From assembly GCA_947462335.1 (NCBI GenBank), contig OX381718.1:41136976-41200975 (forward strand): 64,000 nucleotides of DNA, written 5' to 3'. Each line of letters begins with the position of its first letter. The stretch's first letter is position 1. Positions 10,233 through 22,551 of the stretch are shown here, one piece after another. The stretch comes from Harmothoe impar. Taxonomy: Eukaryota > Annelida > Polychaeta > Phyllodocida > Polynoidae. A program made the translations under genes and the position numbers. Under the pieces are notes generated by a model. That model searched no databases, was not told the DNA's origin, and saw nothing but the letters and a program-made list of their open reading frames with translations.

Positions 10233-13200
10233 AAAATCACATTATGACGACTGACAAATCTGTTCTGAAAGACCACCCTGGTCTATTCATAATTATATTT
10301 ACCCTTAATTTCAAGGTGAATAAAAGGACGAGTGTGCAAACTGTGGGCTGTATTTGATTGATCATACCTCTAGATTTAGCTTTGTTTACCACAAATGATT
10401 CTCAAGAACTGTGAAATTCCTAGAGTAGCACAACCTGTGGTGAGGTGTAATTTTGTGAGAAATGTCCCAACATAACTACAAGGAAAATCTGTCGACACTT
10501 TCATGGACCATCTTTTTTCACATTTCTCGAAAAATTATGACTTAAAACATGACTCAAACCAGAGTTCCTTATGAGCTCTTGTTTGAATGCAGGTACCAGT
10601 CATGTACAGGGGTGCATCAATGCAACCAAAAATTATAGTAGTGATGCAGGATTTTTGATGCAACTGAAGAGAATGGAACCGACTTTATCTCCCAGGGGAA
10701 TCTCTGCTATAATGACTGTGCTACACGGTAGGCCTTACATGAGTAGTGCACAGCAAGACAGGGGAAAGGGGAACTACAGTATAGACTAGACAACTAAAAG
10801 GATACCACATACTTGCCTCTGACGTCATATGTCCTACTCCTTGTGAGTGTCTGTATCCATGGTACATTGATGATATGGTGAAAAGGCACGGATAGACACT
10901 AACACTAGACCTGGCACAAATGGCCTGTAGTTTTCTGAAGATTTACCTCTCCGATGGCCCGCAGGAGTAGGTGGAGAAGATCTTAAGAGGATACCATATA
11001 TCTATAACAATATTTTTTGTATAATGCTTTTGCGAAAAGCAATATAAATTGTCTAATTAGCGGGGAATGGACGGATTGGCCGGACGGATTCCGTCCATCA
11101 ATCCGTCCACCAATCCGTCCATTTTTAGACCACAAACTGGACGGATTTGATGGACGGATGGACAGACGGACCTTGGTGGAAGTGCTTTTGGTCCATCCGT
11201 CCATCAAATCCGTCCAGTTTGTGGTCTAAAACTGCTTTTTTGGACGGATTTTATGGACGGTCTTTGGTGGAGGCACCCCTTTACAGAAAATCAAGCAATG
11301 CAGGTATTTTATTCTGTAGTAGTTTGATGTAGAAAACCTCTATTTCTAGAAGCTACATGCCCAGGTGAAAAAGTGTACCACTGACATGGTTGGTTACCAT
11401 CAGTATAGATTGTGTACTGTTGATCATTTTTCTCAATTATTTTGAGGTGCAAGTTGAATCGTAGACGATTAACAACGCAAACCAATATTCCCCTCACCGC
11501 CCACGACAACGTATTCATTGCACCATCTTGGACACCGTCTGTGTCACAGCATCCGGGCCTCCGATGGCATCATTAATTCCAGATCACATGTCTAGTTACA
11601 TGACTAACTCGAGATGTGACCCCGTTAAACCTGGTGTAACTCTCACCAAATCCAATTTGATTTGATGCCGGTCGGAGAAACTTGCTGACTGTAAATTTTG
11701 CACTCTGTGATGACATTTGATCATTCAGTTTTAGATTTTATTGGAATTCTATTGCTGAAATACTGCAGATGTTGGTGCTGGCATGTCGGCAATGACAGTT
11801 ATTGATCTCTGAGGGAAAATTATTTGGTGGATACATTTGAAATCAGGCTGAATTTACCGTCATGGCTGCAATGAAACGATAATATATTTAAACACGACTG
11901 TAATTCTATCCACTGTATATTTCTTGACCTCAGTTTTAAAATTCGTTCTACCTGCTTTTTCCTACATGCCTCTTTCGCCGCTAGCACTAGGCTAAGATGA
12001 AATGAATAAAAAATGATGCACTAGCTGATGATTCCTTATGAGTTGGAGATTTTCATCCTGATCTTTACTCAGCAAACAAACTTCTGCAATCGGTTTACGC
12101 CACCCACCATCGGGTTTCCACTCGCTCTCAGCACCCTGTGGGGGAGATGGTTCTAACCTGGTCACTCTCCCCCATAGGTCAGTGAACAAGGGGATTAGGA
12201 GGAGATCAGCTCTCTATTGTTATGGATGACCTGAGCTAAAGCCACCCACACAGCCTTGGGCAGAGTGTATAGCACAGACAGTACCCGCTAGATGGAGTCA
12301 TACAAGCTCAGGTACAGCTTATGGACTGGCAGCCATCTTGGCACAGATTCTGTTGGTACATTTGCAGGCAGTGGCATACCCACTTTAACACATCGAATTC
12401 ATTTTAATTGTTCTCCCATTCCTCTTTGTGTTGAAACGAGGCGTTTCATGCCTGGCCTGGTCTTATCAAAGTGTCCATTATTGATGAAGACACAGTAGGA
12501 CATCATTTCCTTGGATGACATTATTTGAATAGGGGAAAATAAGGAAAAGTTGACCGATCCTTTAGTGCAATGCAAAAAGTTAAACAAAACAAATGCAAAA
12601 AGTTTAAAAAAGAACAACCTCATTTCAATGCACCTTATTTAGTACTGGAGTATTTCCCTCCAAATTCCTAAAGCCAAAGTGCTGAAGTGGAAACCAAGAA
12701 ATCTGAATGAATGAATGAATTTTCATATGAAATATTTGCAGATCTTTGAAATTTGGAATGGCTGGTAATTCTGAGTAACTCTTTGACTCTTTGTGTAGAT
12801 CGGTTGTGATTGGAGGCACTTTGTTCTGGAAATGTGCAGAATACAATGGGCAGAGTTTTGAACCTATGCTGACTGTGATAACATTAAAGTCAGCATAGGT
12901 TATTACTGTTAGCATAGGTGAACAGAGTGTCAAAGTGTCAGCATAGGTTATCAGTGTGTCTGTCAGAAAACTTCCGCTCAAAAATAGAGAGATGAACCAC
13001 CAATAATTATTATGTTTTGTTAGGAATACCAGGAAATGCACCTCACATAGAATATAATGCATTGAGAGCTTAACACAGTACTAAACGGGAGGGAACTTGT
13101 TCCTGGGAACAACATATTCACGCTGACACCGTAGATCACATAAGATGTTGGCTCTGCTCTTGAAACAAAGCTTGTTCCTTAGAAGCTATGGATGGTGTTT

Positions 13201-13280
13201 GCATCGCACAAGCGATGCCGAGCTCAGAACTGACATGGCTAGGCATACAGAGAAAGCAGAATTATTGCTGTACTCCTTAA
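10233..13280. repeat. direct duplication, copy B
   Basis: Second copy of the segment, about 4.6 kb downstream of the first. It lacks the 700-bp element (empty TTAA at 13070-13073). It carries a block of TGGACGGAT motifs at about 11068-11280 where copy A has 38 unrelated bases, and a small extra ATGAATGAATGAATTTTC stretch near 12708. Its left boundary coincides with the end of a dispersed repeat (9741-10232). Confidence 0.9.
11068..11280. repeat. TGGACGGAT / ATCCGTCCA hairpin block
   Basis: About 12 copies of GGACGGAT in either orientation. Near 11133-11165 and 11190-11232 lie two arms of roughly 40 bases (TTTTAGACCACAAACTGGAC and its complement) that would form a long stem. Short ORFs across it on both strands (for example 10983-11207) are translations of the repeat. 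Confidence 0.85.
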
Positions 13281-13395
13281 ATGCAAAAAATACCAAAACA
13301 GCACAAGAGACTCTGGAGTCACTTTTGACAGAGGGTCATTCACAGAGTGGATCTACAGGGTAAGTGAGTGAGCAGCACCCAGGATTGAATCTTTC

Positions 13396-13605
13396 AGGGA
13401 CGCATAGTCCTTTTATCTGCTAAGTCCTCAGTCATCCTGATGCATGAATGCAGCCCTGGTCAGATACTCACCAGGGCTGCATTCATGCATCATGCATACA
13501 CTTTGGGAGGGTATCAAAGCCATATGGTCAGCATGATGCTTCAATGCAGCCCTGGCAAGTCACTCGCCAGGGCTGCATGCATGCATCAGGACAACAAAAT
13601 GATAT
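13396..13605. mobile_element. TTAA-type MITE copy with the clearest paired hairpins
   Basis: TGATGCATGAATGCAGCCCT pairs with AGGGCTGCATTCATGCATCA, then a second pair GCAGCCCTGGCAAGTCACTCGCC / GGGCTGCATGCATGCATCA. The outer ends are decayed. Confidence 0.8.
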
Positions 13606-15158
13606 CAGAGCAGAACTAACCGGGACAGATTGGGGGACGAACCTGAAATAATCATATCTTGAGCACAATGCAGGACATTGTAGAAGAGTGGTAAAGTGGG
13701 TTGCGCTGGGTCTGGTCATGGGAGATGGGATTTACCCACTGGAAACCATGTGCTGGGGCCAAGCAGTGGGGATGACTCGTCTGTTCTTCATGGTCTCTTA
13801 CAACTGTTTGAGTTTGAGGAAACATTAAAGTACCAAGAGAGATATTTTCCATGATTTAGTTTTTAGTGTATTGCAACTAATGACATGTAACTTGTCATGA
13901 AGTTTATATGGGATGTAAAACGGTGTCAATTCTAGTCATTTCTGCCCCTGGAATTCAAATGTTTGTGCAAAATTTGTTACATACTGTGAGGTAATCGTTG
14001 GATTGGCAATTTAAGTAGTTTGATATTTGCTAAAAATGCAAATGTTTGTGCAGTATACAATAGCCTTGGGATCGTAATGGTACCATTCAAGGCGGGCAGT
14101 ATGGCTGGCAGTGATTTGGTAAAAGAGGGCGTGGGTTAGGGTAGGAGTGTGATGAATGTTCCCTCTTTCTGCATAGCTGACTGGGTTGATCCTATCTTCC
14201 TGATAGGAATGGAGGAAGCTGCCTTTCTCCAAATGATCATGACCATTGCCTCACTCTGCACTGTCATTCATCTACCACCCTGCCCTGCCCAGGAGAGTCT
14301 TTCAGAACAACTGACGTGGTCGTAGGCAAATGTGACTTGACCTGACGAAACCTGTTTCACGACCACTAGTATAATTTCTTTAAATCATTTCCTGTTGAAA
14401 TCTATAGAAAATAAATGGAAATACCACATTTTACCAGTTACAAATACCCTCTTCAATTGGAAATATTGGCCTGTTCACGAAAATCCAATTATGACGACTC
14501 ACGAGTCCATTCCTCACGAAGGCTGTTGTTAGTTTGTAAACAGTGAACAGGAATCTGAAACTATGCTAGGGGTTTTCCCTCACCAGACTCTCTTGTTCAA
14601 GTTCTAGTTCCTGTTTGCTGGCTTAAAGCTAACAACGGGGATTGTCCAATCCCACTAAAAGTGCAAGTTCAATGTCCTAGAGGTGGTTACCAGACTAGAG
14701 TATTCCTTCCTTCCCTCCCACTCTCTGCCTCTCACAATCCCTGCCAATAGCCTTAAAATTCCTATACCATGTATATTACTTACTTTGTTTTTATGGCATA
14801 ACGACAAAAGGGCATAGTGCATTAAAGCATGGGGGTAGATTCACAATGAGTCGAACACATACCCTGAGACAGACATTTTTAGGTATTCGCTGGTGATCTG
14901 GCTTTTTGTGTATCCTAATTGGAAAGATTGACACTTAAACTTTACCAATATTCACAAACAGAAAGAGCTTAGCAAGCTCAAATAAACACAAATCAAGTGT
15001 CCGACTCCAGGTGAATCTACCCTATGCTACCTCTACAGGGTTAGCACTGCTCTGGGTCGTGGTGTCTAAGGATAATTTGTTACTGGTCCCAGACAGACAG
15101 TAAGCCCGGTGTTAGGAGCCTCCTTCCGACCCTTTCTGCACCACCGGTCCACCTTAAG
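13606..15158. other. no gene recognised
   Basis: Mostly unique-looking DNA. AAAATCCAATTATGACGACT at 14479 resembles the left edge of the 5664/10233 duplication (AAAATCACATTATGACGACT), so a short relic of that repeat may lie here. Confidence 0.5.
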
Positions 15159-15404
15159 GCTTTAGGGGCCACACAGTGCTTTAATGCACTATGAGCCTTG
15201 GTTGTGATGGTGCATGAGTGAAGTAGTTTGTCAGTACTGCATTGCATCATCGAGCCAACTCTATAGCGTTGATAGGGCTGACATGATGCATAAATGCAGC
15301 ACCTGCAGAGATACTCGCCAGGGCTCGCCAGGGCTGTGTTCATGCATGCATGATGACAAAGGACAGAGTTGCAATAAAGCACTATGCAGTCCTCAAAGGT
15401 TAGG
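15159..15404. mobile_element. TTAA-type MITE copy
   Basis: GGGGCCACACAGTGCTTTAATGCACTATG opens and AAGCACTATGCAGTCCTCAAAGGTTAG closes it. CTCGCCAGGG is doubled at 15315-15334. A separate 40-bp right-end scrap lies at 14790-14832. Confidence 0.75.
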
Positions 15405-15830
15405 TAAGCCAAGTCTTCCTACTGAGGACATTGTCGGGGGAAGAAGGGAGAAATGGAAAAAAGGTATTTGAGTTGTTTCCTTTTTTTTATCGATAACGCA
15501 GTTGAGCCGTGTTGTTGCATACCTTTTACCATAACAGTTTGAACTAGTTTTAAACATTGAGGTATAGGGTGGTCCTTTCACTAAAAATATTAAACATATA
15601 CGACCCGATTTTTGCCCCGATAACTCATTTTAGCTACCTCTTATTGAAACATCTTATTTACGAATGGACAAAACCTGTCTTGCTATACCTACCATGAACT
15701 TCAATTACCATCAATGATGTCAATGTGAACTGTCAATGTCAAGTTTTTTAAATGTATACTTTTTCTTTCTTTACAGGTGAGTTCCACATCCGGGTTCCTG
15801 ATTAGCAGAAAATAGATGAGTAGTTCCTTA

Positions 15831-15998
15831 ATCCTCTAAAAGCGTCAATGATTTTGGCCCCATGTAGCATAAATGCAGCATGTATACAAATTATGTTGGT
15901 GCTCATTTGTGCTGCACTAATATATCATGCCAAACAAAAATGTTCATACACTATCAAAGAGTCATCATGATGCACCAATGAATCAAGGGCTGCCAAGG
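15831..15998. mobile_element. TTAA-type MITE, partial and diverged
   Basis: TTAATCCTCTAAAAGCGTCA, ATAAATGCAGCATG, then TCATCATGATGCACCAATGA; the right end is absent. Confidence 0.55.
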
Positions 15999-18898
15999 TG
16001 TGTAGGTATATCATATTAAAAGAACGCTTTGGTTAAAAATGGCTCTGGTTTAGGTCCTAAATAATTTCAACCTGCTTCAGAATGTCCGAACCCCCTATGG
16101 TCCAGTATCCTTGTCATTTTAATAAACTCATTAAACATAAAAGATCTAGCTGAAAGGCAATTGCCCTCTCCCTTTGTTAAATACCCAGCAAAAGGTTTCA
16201 AAACAATACAAACACTTCTTATTCTAAGCAGATTAATTATCCCTTTAAGTGTTTATGGCAAGCAATTTCTTATTAATCTCATGAAAATTTTAGTCATGAA
16301 AGAAATGTGTTTTTAATTTGTGATTGTTGTGTGTAGATTAATGGAATCCAGAGAAAATTAATGAAAATGCAAACCGTTTCAGCCATGTTTTATCATCTTG
16401 ATCAGATTATCGATGTAATGCTTAAATAGCTAATTTTCTTAATCCAGGAAATTATTTCTTTACACTATCTTTCTGCAACTTTGACTGATTAACCCGATAA
16501 ATATCAAGCGATTATACAGTGGACGGTCGCCATCAAATTGCCTGGTGGTTTCTCCTCCTATTTAATATTATATCATAATAAAGCCAACTCCCTACACCAT
16601 GATCAGCATTTTTACCTGTAAGAAGTGACAACATTAGTAAATTCACCAAATTAGACATTCAAGTACTTCAGTCAGTATCAGTGTCAGTGGGATAAGTCAG
16701 AGTGGACACAGTTCATAATTATAGCTTTGTGGAAAATAAGGAAATTGAATTTATGACATGTATTTTTGTCATCCACAATTCTCAAAAAACAACATATCTA
16801 AAATTCATGTTCAGCTCTCATTAGTGTAATATGGTGATAAAATAGATCACAGCAATGTACTTTGGCAAGGTTTCTTTCTATGACAAAGTTTATTTTGAAC
16901 TCACACATATATAAAGGAGACACTAAGTAGCTATAGTGTCATATGCCTAGAAATTGCTCAATTTTCTTTGAGTGCATTATACTCCTGAGAAAGGTAGAGA
17001 TCTGCTAGAGACATGCCACTGTGTGCCTACCTTGAAAATAATTAGTGCTATATAGCTCAAAATGAATCAATTCAGCAAGAATCAATCCAAGTTCCTGCAC
17101 CCTCCTCCTTTGAACACATGACAAATATGCACATTTATATCTAAAATCGATGCCTTGAGAAGTGCTATCACATGCAATATTGAGAAGTATGATATATTGC
17201 CAAGTCTTTTTGTAGAAGCTCTACGTAAACAATACATGTGGTATATGAATACCATTTCTATCTTTGATATGGCTGGGACAACTGGTTTGAATCCTCCAAA
17301 CCAGTAGTATAAAATGAGATGGTAATTGGTATAACACTAGTGAGGCATTTATATGATATACAGAGAACAGTAAACAGGAAAATGTATTTAGACACAGTGG
17401 GGATACAAGAGGCGACCAACCTTTTAAGGTTCGAAAATGAAGAATAGCCTTTAGCTCGGTTTCAATGTCTCATGAGTATGCCATTAGGCCTGTGTCCACT
17501 AGCATATATGAGGCCGTTTGTCGTCCGTTAAAACGTGAATTTGAATACAAATACGAAATATATGTTTTGTGTCCCTGTGGACACAGCTGGACAACAAAAT
17601 TCTCAAATACAAAAGTGGGAGAGCAATATGCAGGGGTCAAAAATGGACGTCAAAAGTGGGCATTTGAATATCTAACATGTTTGATTTTTAGTGCAGAAAT
17701 TGGAATATATGCTCTTTATTCTATTGTAAAACCTTGTCCATGTTTGCCCTGGGCAGTCTGGGCAGCAATTTATAACGCCTAGTGGACACAGCATACCTGC
17801 AGTTAAAGTAGAATATATCTACAAAATATATTCTCAGATATGTACATATTTCTGGACGTCAAAACGACCATATATTCCACTTTCTTTGTCGTATAGTGGA
17901 CACAGGCCTATTGGGGCATAGAATACCGTACCATCGAGAATTAGCAGTGGGGCGCTCTTTAATTTGGCAGGCTGTTCAACACAAGGCATGCACTTAAACG
18001 AAATCCTATTTTAGTGCTTGAGGATCATTTCAAGACCCCTGCACCCCCGACGCTTATAAATAGAAGACTGGTGGTCTTGCGAAACCGGTGCTTTGTCGCA
18101 ACGGTCCGGTATAGATGTCTCCATTCTTTAACATAACGATGCTTGTATCAGCATGTAATAAAGGACTGAGTTATGAGACTACTTGTCACTGTAAGTGTGA
18201 GAGGGACAGGTCTGTGGGCAGCTGCCACTCCGCTGGTGCCAGCTTACCAGCTGTTCACACAAGGCCACACGCAGGGAACAAGTTACAGCGCCCCTGGTGC
18301 CTGGGATATACTGCTTATGGTATAATTATACCCATGTCTTATTATGAATCTGCTCAAAGACATTTTGAACTCCTGAATGCTTAGAATATTATCCCTTTAC
18401 GGACATCATGATACTGTTAAGTCATGGAAATTGGCAATTTAGGCAATATTACATTGAATGGCTAACGTCTGTGCTTTTATACTATTCATAGGACACCCAT
18501 TTATTAGGGTAATGAATTTACTTAAATTTACAAACTTCATGAAATCCTACGGGAAATGAGAGAATATGATATCTCTAATGGCATTATGATGGTTTCATTT
18601 GTCATTATGCTGCACCAATTTTGCCTCGCTGCATAAACTGGCCGTACCACATTAGATCATTACACTGCTCTTTCCATACAACTACCCAGCTTTAGCATTG
18701 GAAAGGAGATCGGGGAGGAGGAGGGGAAATATGTGAAGTAGAAAATAAAGCAACCCAAAACAAAAGTTCTTGGTAAGACCATTTAAAATGTATCTTCCTT
18801 CCAGTAATTACTCGTCAAGACTGCCAGACAATGAAGCCATTTTACTAATGCAGGCAGGACCAAGAATCCATTCACTGCCTCAAACTTCAGCAGCCGTA
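15999..18898. other. AT-rich, no gene recognised
   Basis: Apart from the 17485-17910 MITE I see only AT-rich sequence and a degenerate MITE-like scrap near 18395-18660. Confidence 0.5.
17485..17910. mobile_element. 426-bp MITE with GGCCTGTGTCCACTA ends
   Basis: TAGGCCTGTGTCCACTA at the left and TAGTGGACACAGGCCTA at the right are a perfect 17-bp inverted repeat. Related words recur inside (TGTGGACACAGCTGG at 17576, CCTAGTGGACACAGC at 17778). A TA duplication is possible if the element starts at GGCC. The 105-codon ORF at 17465-17782 lies mostly within the element and has no recognisable domain. Confidence 0.85.
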
Positions 18899-19138
18899 TC
18901 CCTTTGAGGACTGCATAGTACTTTAATGGGTTATGTCCTTTGTTATCATGATGCATGGATGCATTCCTACCGGGTCTCCTCGCCAGGGTAGCATGATGCC
19001 TCATGCTGACTGTTCGTGGTTGTATCAACGCCAATGGGTCGGCATGATGCATGAATGAATGCAGCCCTGGCAAGTTACATGAAAGCATCATGATGTCCAA
19101 CGAAGGGTGAAATGTACTATGAGGTCTACTAGCCTTAA
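18899..19138. mobile_element. TTAA-type MITE copy
   Basis: CCCTTTGAGGACTGCATAG to ACTAGCCTTAAG. The internal spacer CAACGCCAATGGGTCGGCAT is well preserved. The minus ORF at 18783-19100 is a translation of it. Confidence 0.75.
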
Positions 19139-19495
19139 GATATTACAGTAGTACAGTCTTCGGGTGATTCGTAACATTAATCAACTTTCTCGGAGAGCGT
19201 TTCCGTTGTTCTCATTATCGATCAAACTGACAGACTGGGACTTAATTAGAGCAGCCACTTTACTGTGGCTGTTTACTCAGCTTTAGCTACAGAGTGGGAG
19301 ATGGGAAGTACTGCACAAGATGGATCCCACCTAAAGTTGAGTGTTTCTAGTCTTTTCACTTTACATTATACAAAGGGAGAACGAACAGCGTGGGTCGGCC
19401 TGCGTTGTCCAGCATTGCCAGACTTTGAAAGTGGAGGCCAGCATTACTAGACTTAGTCCATGAGAATGCATGGCCCACAAGAGAGCCTGACTGTA

Positions 19496-19660
19496 TACAC
19501 TGTAAATAGTTGGCTGCCTTTTTTGTAGTTGCATAGTAGAATCTGCTGTAAGTGTAGAGTCCATTGTAGGTGAACAGTAGAATCTGCTGTAAAGTTGCAG
19601 TGGGTGCTGTAGAACTACAGTAGATTATGCTGTATACCTACACTTACTATTTACAGTGCA
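19496..19660. mobile_element. 165-bp MITE with TACACTGTAAATAGT ends
   Basis: TACACTGTAAATAGT faces ACTATTTACAGTGCA. Inside, GTAGAATCTGCTGTAA occurs twice (19534 and 19577) and inverted near 19620. A Tc1/mariner-type TA target is likely. Confidence 0.75.
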
Positions 19661-21146
19661 CTGCTGTATACAAAAGAAGGTTTAATATAAGTTATTCATT
19701 AGATGAGAATATAAAGGTCAATAAGCAGTAATAGACAACGGTCTTCGAGTTTTAGTCATTAAAAAAAAATTCACACGTTACCATGGTGAACAAGTGAAAT
19801 ACCCGGACCTAAACAAGGCGAGTAACTCACAAGTGTTCGCAAGGATCTAATCGACACTTCAAATAAGGGTCACCTAGATGTACTGATGAATAACTCACAG
19901 ACGCTGCATTGGTGCATCAACAAAGTAATGTTGCAGTGATAAGCTGTTAAATTGAATTAGGAGAATCTACAACTGCACCGTATGAACCATTGATTCCCAT
20001 CCAAAACACCTAACGTAAACTGAGTCGTTACTCTTGCACCCAGTGTAACTTTGAGTCTGCCGAAACTAAAGTTTGCACTTTATAAGAATCAATAAGATGG
20101 CAAAATATATATACATGCTGTCGATACCAAAAGGTTTACAGTAGAACGCATGGCAGTCATTACTTTCTTTACCTCTCCCTTAAATTATTTGTGCACTCCT
20201 GGGCGGCAGGGTTTAAGTATTATTTTCATTTACTATATCACAGCAATAATATTATCTCTTTTCAATATAATATAAATTATAATGTAGAAGAGGCTTAATT
20301 CCCCTTTGGATACTTTGGCCCCTAATTAACCTTATACCAAGATTTAATTTCAGTTAGGTGCTTTAATACATGGGGAACATACTAGCACTAGAGTATGAAG
20401 GTACCTTCATACAGACAGATCTTTGGGGCAATACATCCCAAATAAATCCCGAATCACCATGGGATATAGAAATATTAAAATAGTCCTGATGTTTTCTCAT
20501 CAAGTAAAATAAGCAAATATTGAAGCATAGGTCAAAAAGGTCTAGTCTGAACATCAGCTATCCAACCAATATGTAGGCTTGACCCATAAAGACACATCTC
20601 TGTATTTATGAAGCGTATCCCCCTTTCCATTAAAAAACCATAGATTCATGGGTTCCACCCTAACCTCGCCTATAAGATTGATTTATACACTAGGCCAAAG
20701 CAAAAAAGTGGTTTTCAGGTTTATTACTCTACCTAGCAAGTCGGGGCTGACCCTGGAATTTATATACAATTTCGATTTTTATCATAATTTTTGGGCTATT
20801 TTAGGGTTACTTTAAAGCTGATTCGATAGTCAAAAAGTCGAGGCAGCAGTCCTTACAAGGTTGCCGCAGTTTATTGGTCAATATCTGAGACTTGTGTAAA
20901 GGAAAAAAACGTTAAAAGTAAAATCCAGCCTATCTACCCTAGATTTTCGGACCCTTTAACCTGAAACACACCTTCATCTTCCTGCCCTATCCCTAGCCTA
21001 ACACTGAGAGGTCCATGGAATGCAGTAAATCATACACATCCTAGACGGTACTATAGACCCCAGAATATAAACATAGAGTAAGGTCTCTACACAGCATCAA
21101 TACTATAATCTATAGCATGGTCCAAATGCTGCAAAACCTGCATAAT

Positions 21147-21400
21147 CTTAACCCTTTAAGGACAGGATAATGCCCCATGGCAACATTTGTTGTCATGATG
21201 TACCAATGAAGCATCAGTGAGTAACTCAATGGCACTATGTATTACTGCATCATGCAGACCCTGCATGAGTGTATTAGCCCTGCATGTACTTAGAGTTGTC
21301 ATGGTGCATAAATGCAACACTGGCCGAGGTTGCTCGTCAGAGTTGCATTTATACATCATGAAAACAAAGGAATGGAACGATATGCCATCATTACAGAGTA
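21147..21400. mobile_element. TTAA-type MITE copy
   Basis: TTAACCCTTTAAGGACAGGA at the left; hairpin words GTCATGGTGCATAAATGCAAC and TTGCATTTATACATCATGA inside. The right end has drifted. Confidence 0.75.
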
Positions 21401-21655
21401 AACAACAGCGCCAAGATGTGATGGCCGGATGCTAATCTGATGCTGCTTCAGTGGCTGAAAGGGAATTTTCTAGAGTTCACTTGCCACAGTCAACTTTGGA
21501 TAGGACTATCACCCGTAGAAGATGCTCTCCCATAAGTCCTTTCTTTCAATGGACAGACCAGGTACTGAAATAGTTAATGGGAAGATTGAACAGATTGTCA
21601 TTGTTGTCGTAAATATTGAGTTGATGCTGAGGATGTAGCCCCAATCCACCAAATA

Positions 21656-22551
21656 TACACTGCAAAAAAGGTGTTTAGATCCTAAACACAATCCTAAACA
21701 CATTCCTGCCCCGTTTTTGTCCACACAATATGATCCTAAACATGTGTAGACAAATAATATGTTTAGCTCAGTGCTTAGACATTTATGTATTTAAAGCAAT
21801 GTGTTTAAGACAATGAAGTGTTTAGAATTCAAGAATTTAGCATATTATTATGTTTATCTGTCAAGTTTTTAAGGCTAAAAGTGGTGTGCCTATAGACTGA
21901 TTATTATTATGTTTAGATAAATAAATAAATAATTTTATTTCCATATAATGTCTTGAAGAGACTTCTAGCAGCCCCCCCCCTTAGGGCAATATTTGCATCA
22001 TTATTTCACATAGGCCTCTATTTTAACATAGACACAACCTTGAGTCAATACAACAGACCTCCAGGGAAGATACTGCCTTATCCATTCTTAAAGTTCTTAA
22101 AAGAGGTGTCTATGTAGCTGATGTATCTTTATTGCATCGTGATCATAGTGATATAGCATTCAAACCTTGAACCCTGCAATGTGTATTATTATCCTTTTGT
22201 ATCCCATGCAATTTAAATTAATTAACTCAGATTTAAGCACCTTTAGATCCACAATATCATTAAAGTGGTTGAAGAAACTACAGCCAACCACAGAGCTGCC
22301 ATCTGGTATGTGTTTGATATACTATGATCTAAACACTACATGACATTGTTTACATCCTAAACACCAACTTTTCATACTGTTTAAATTCTAAACATCTAAA
22401 CAGATTCAATATAACTGTTTAGGCATTAAGAATAAAAGTGTTTCATTCCTAAACAAAAGGATTCAAAGACACAAACCTAGTAAAATGTTTAGACTTTAAA
22501 CATGTTTAGACCTAAACATGTTTAAAACCTAAGCACCTTTTTTGCAGTGTA
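21656..22551. mobile_element. 0.9 kb TA-flanked MITE, CACTGCAAAAAAGGTG ends
   Basis: CACTGCAAAAAAGGTGTTTA at the left is mirrored by TAAGCACCTTTTTTGCAGTG at the right, with TA outside both. The ends repeat the word TTTAGATCCTAAACA and its variants many times (GTTTAGGATCTAAAC-like), giving extended inverted arms. The middle has a C-run at 21970-21979 and no ORF. Confidence 0.85.

Noticed and set aside
17465..17782. 105-codon ORF as a gene
   Set aside because: It lies mostly within a MITE with perfect inverted ends and has no recognisable domain.
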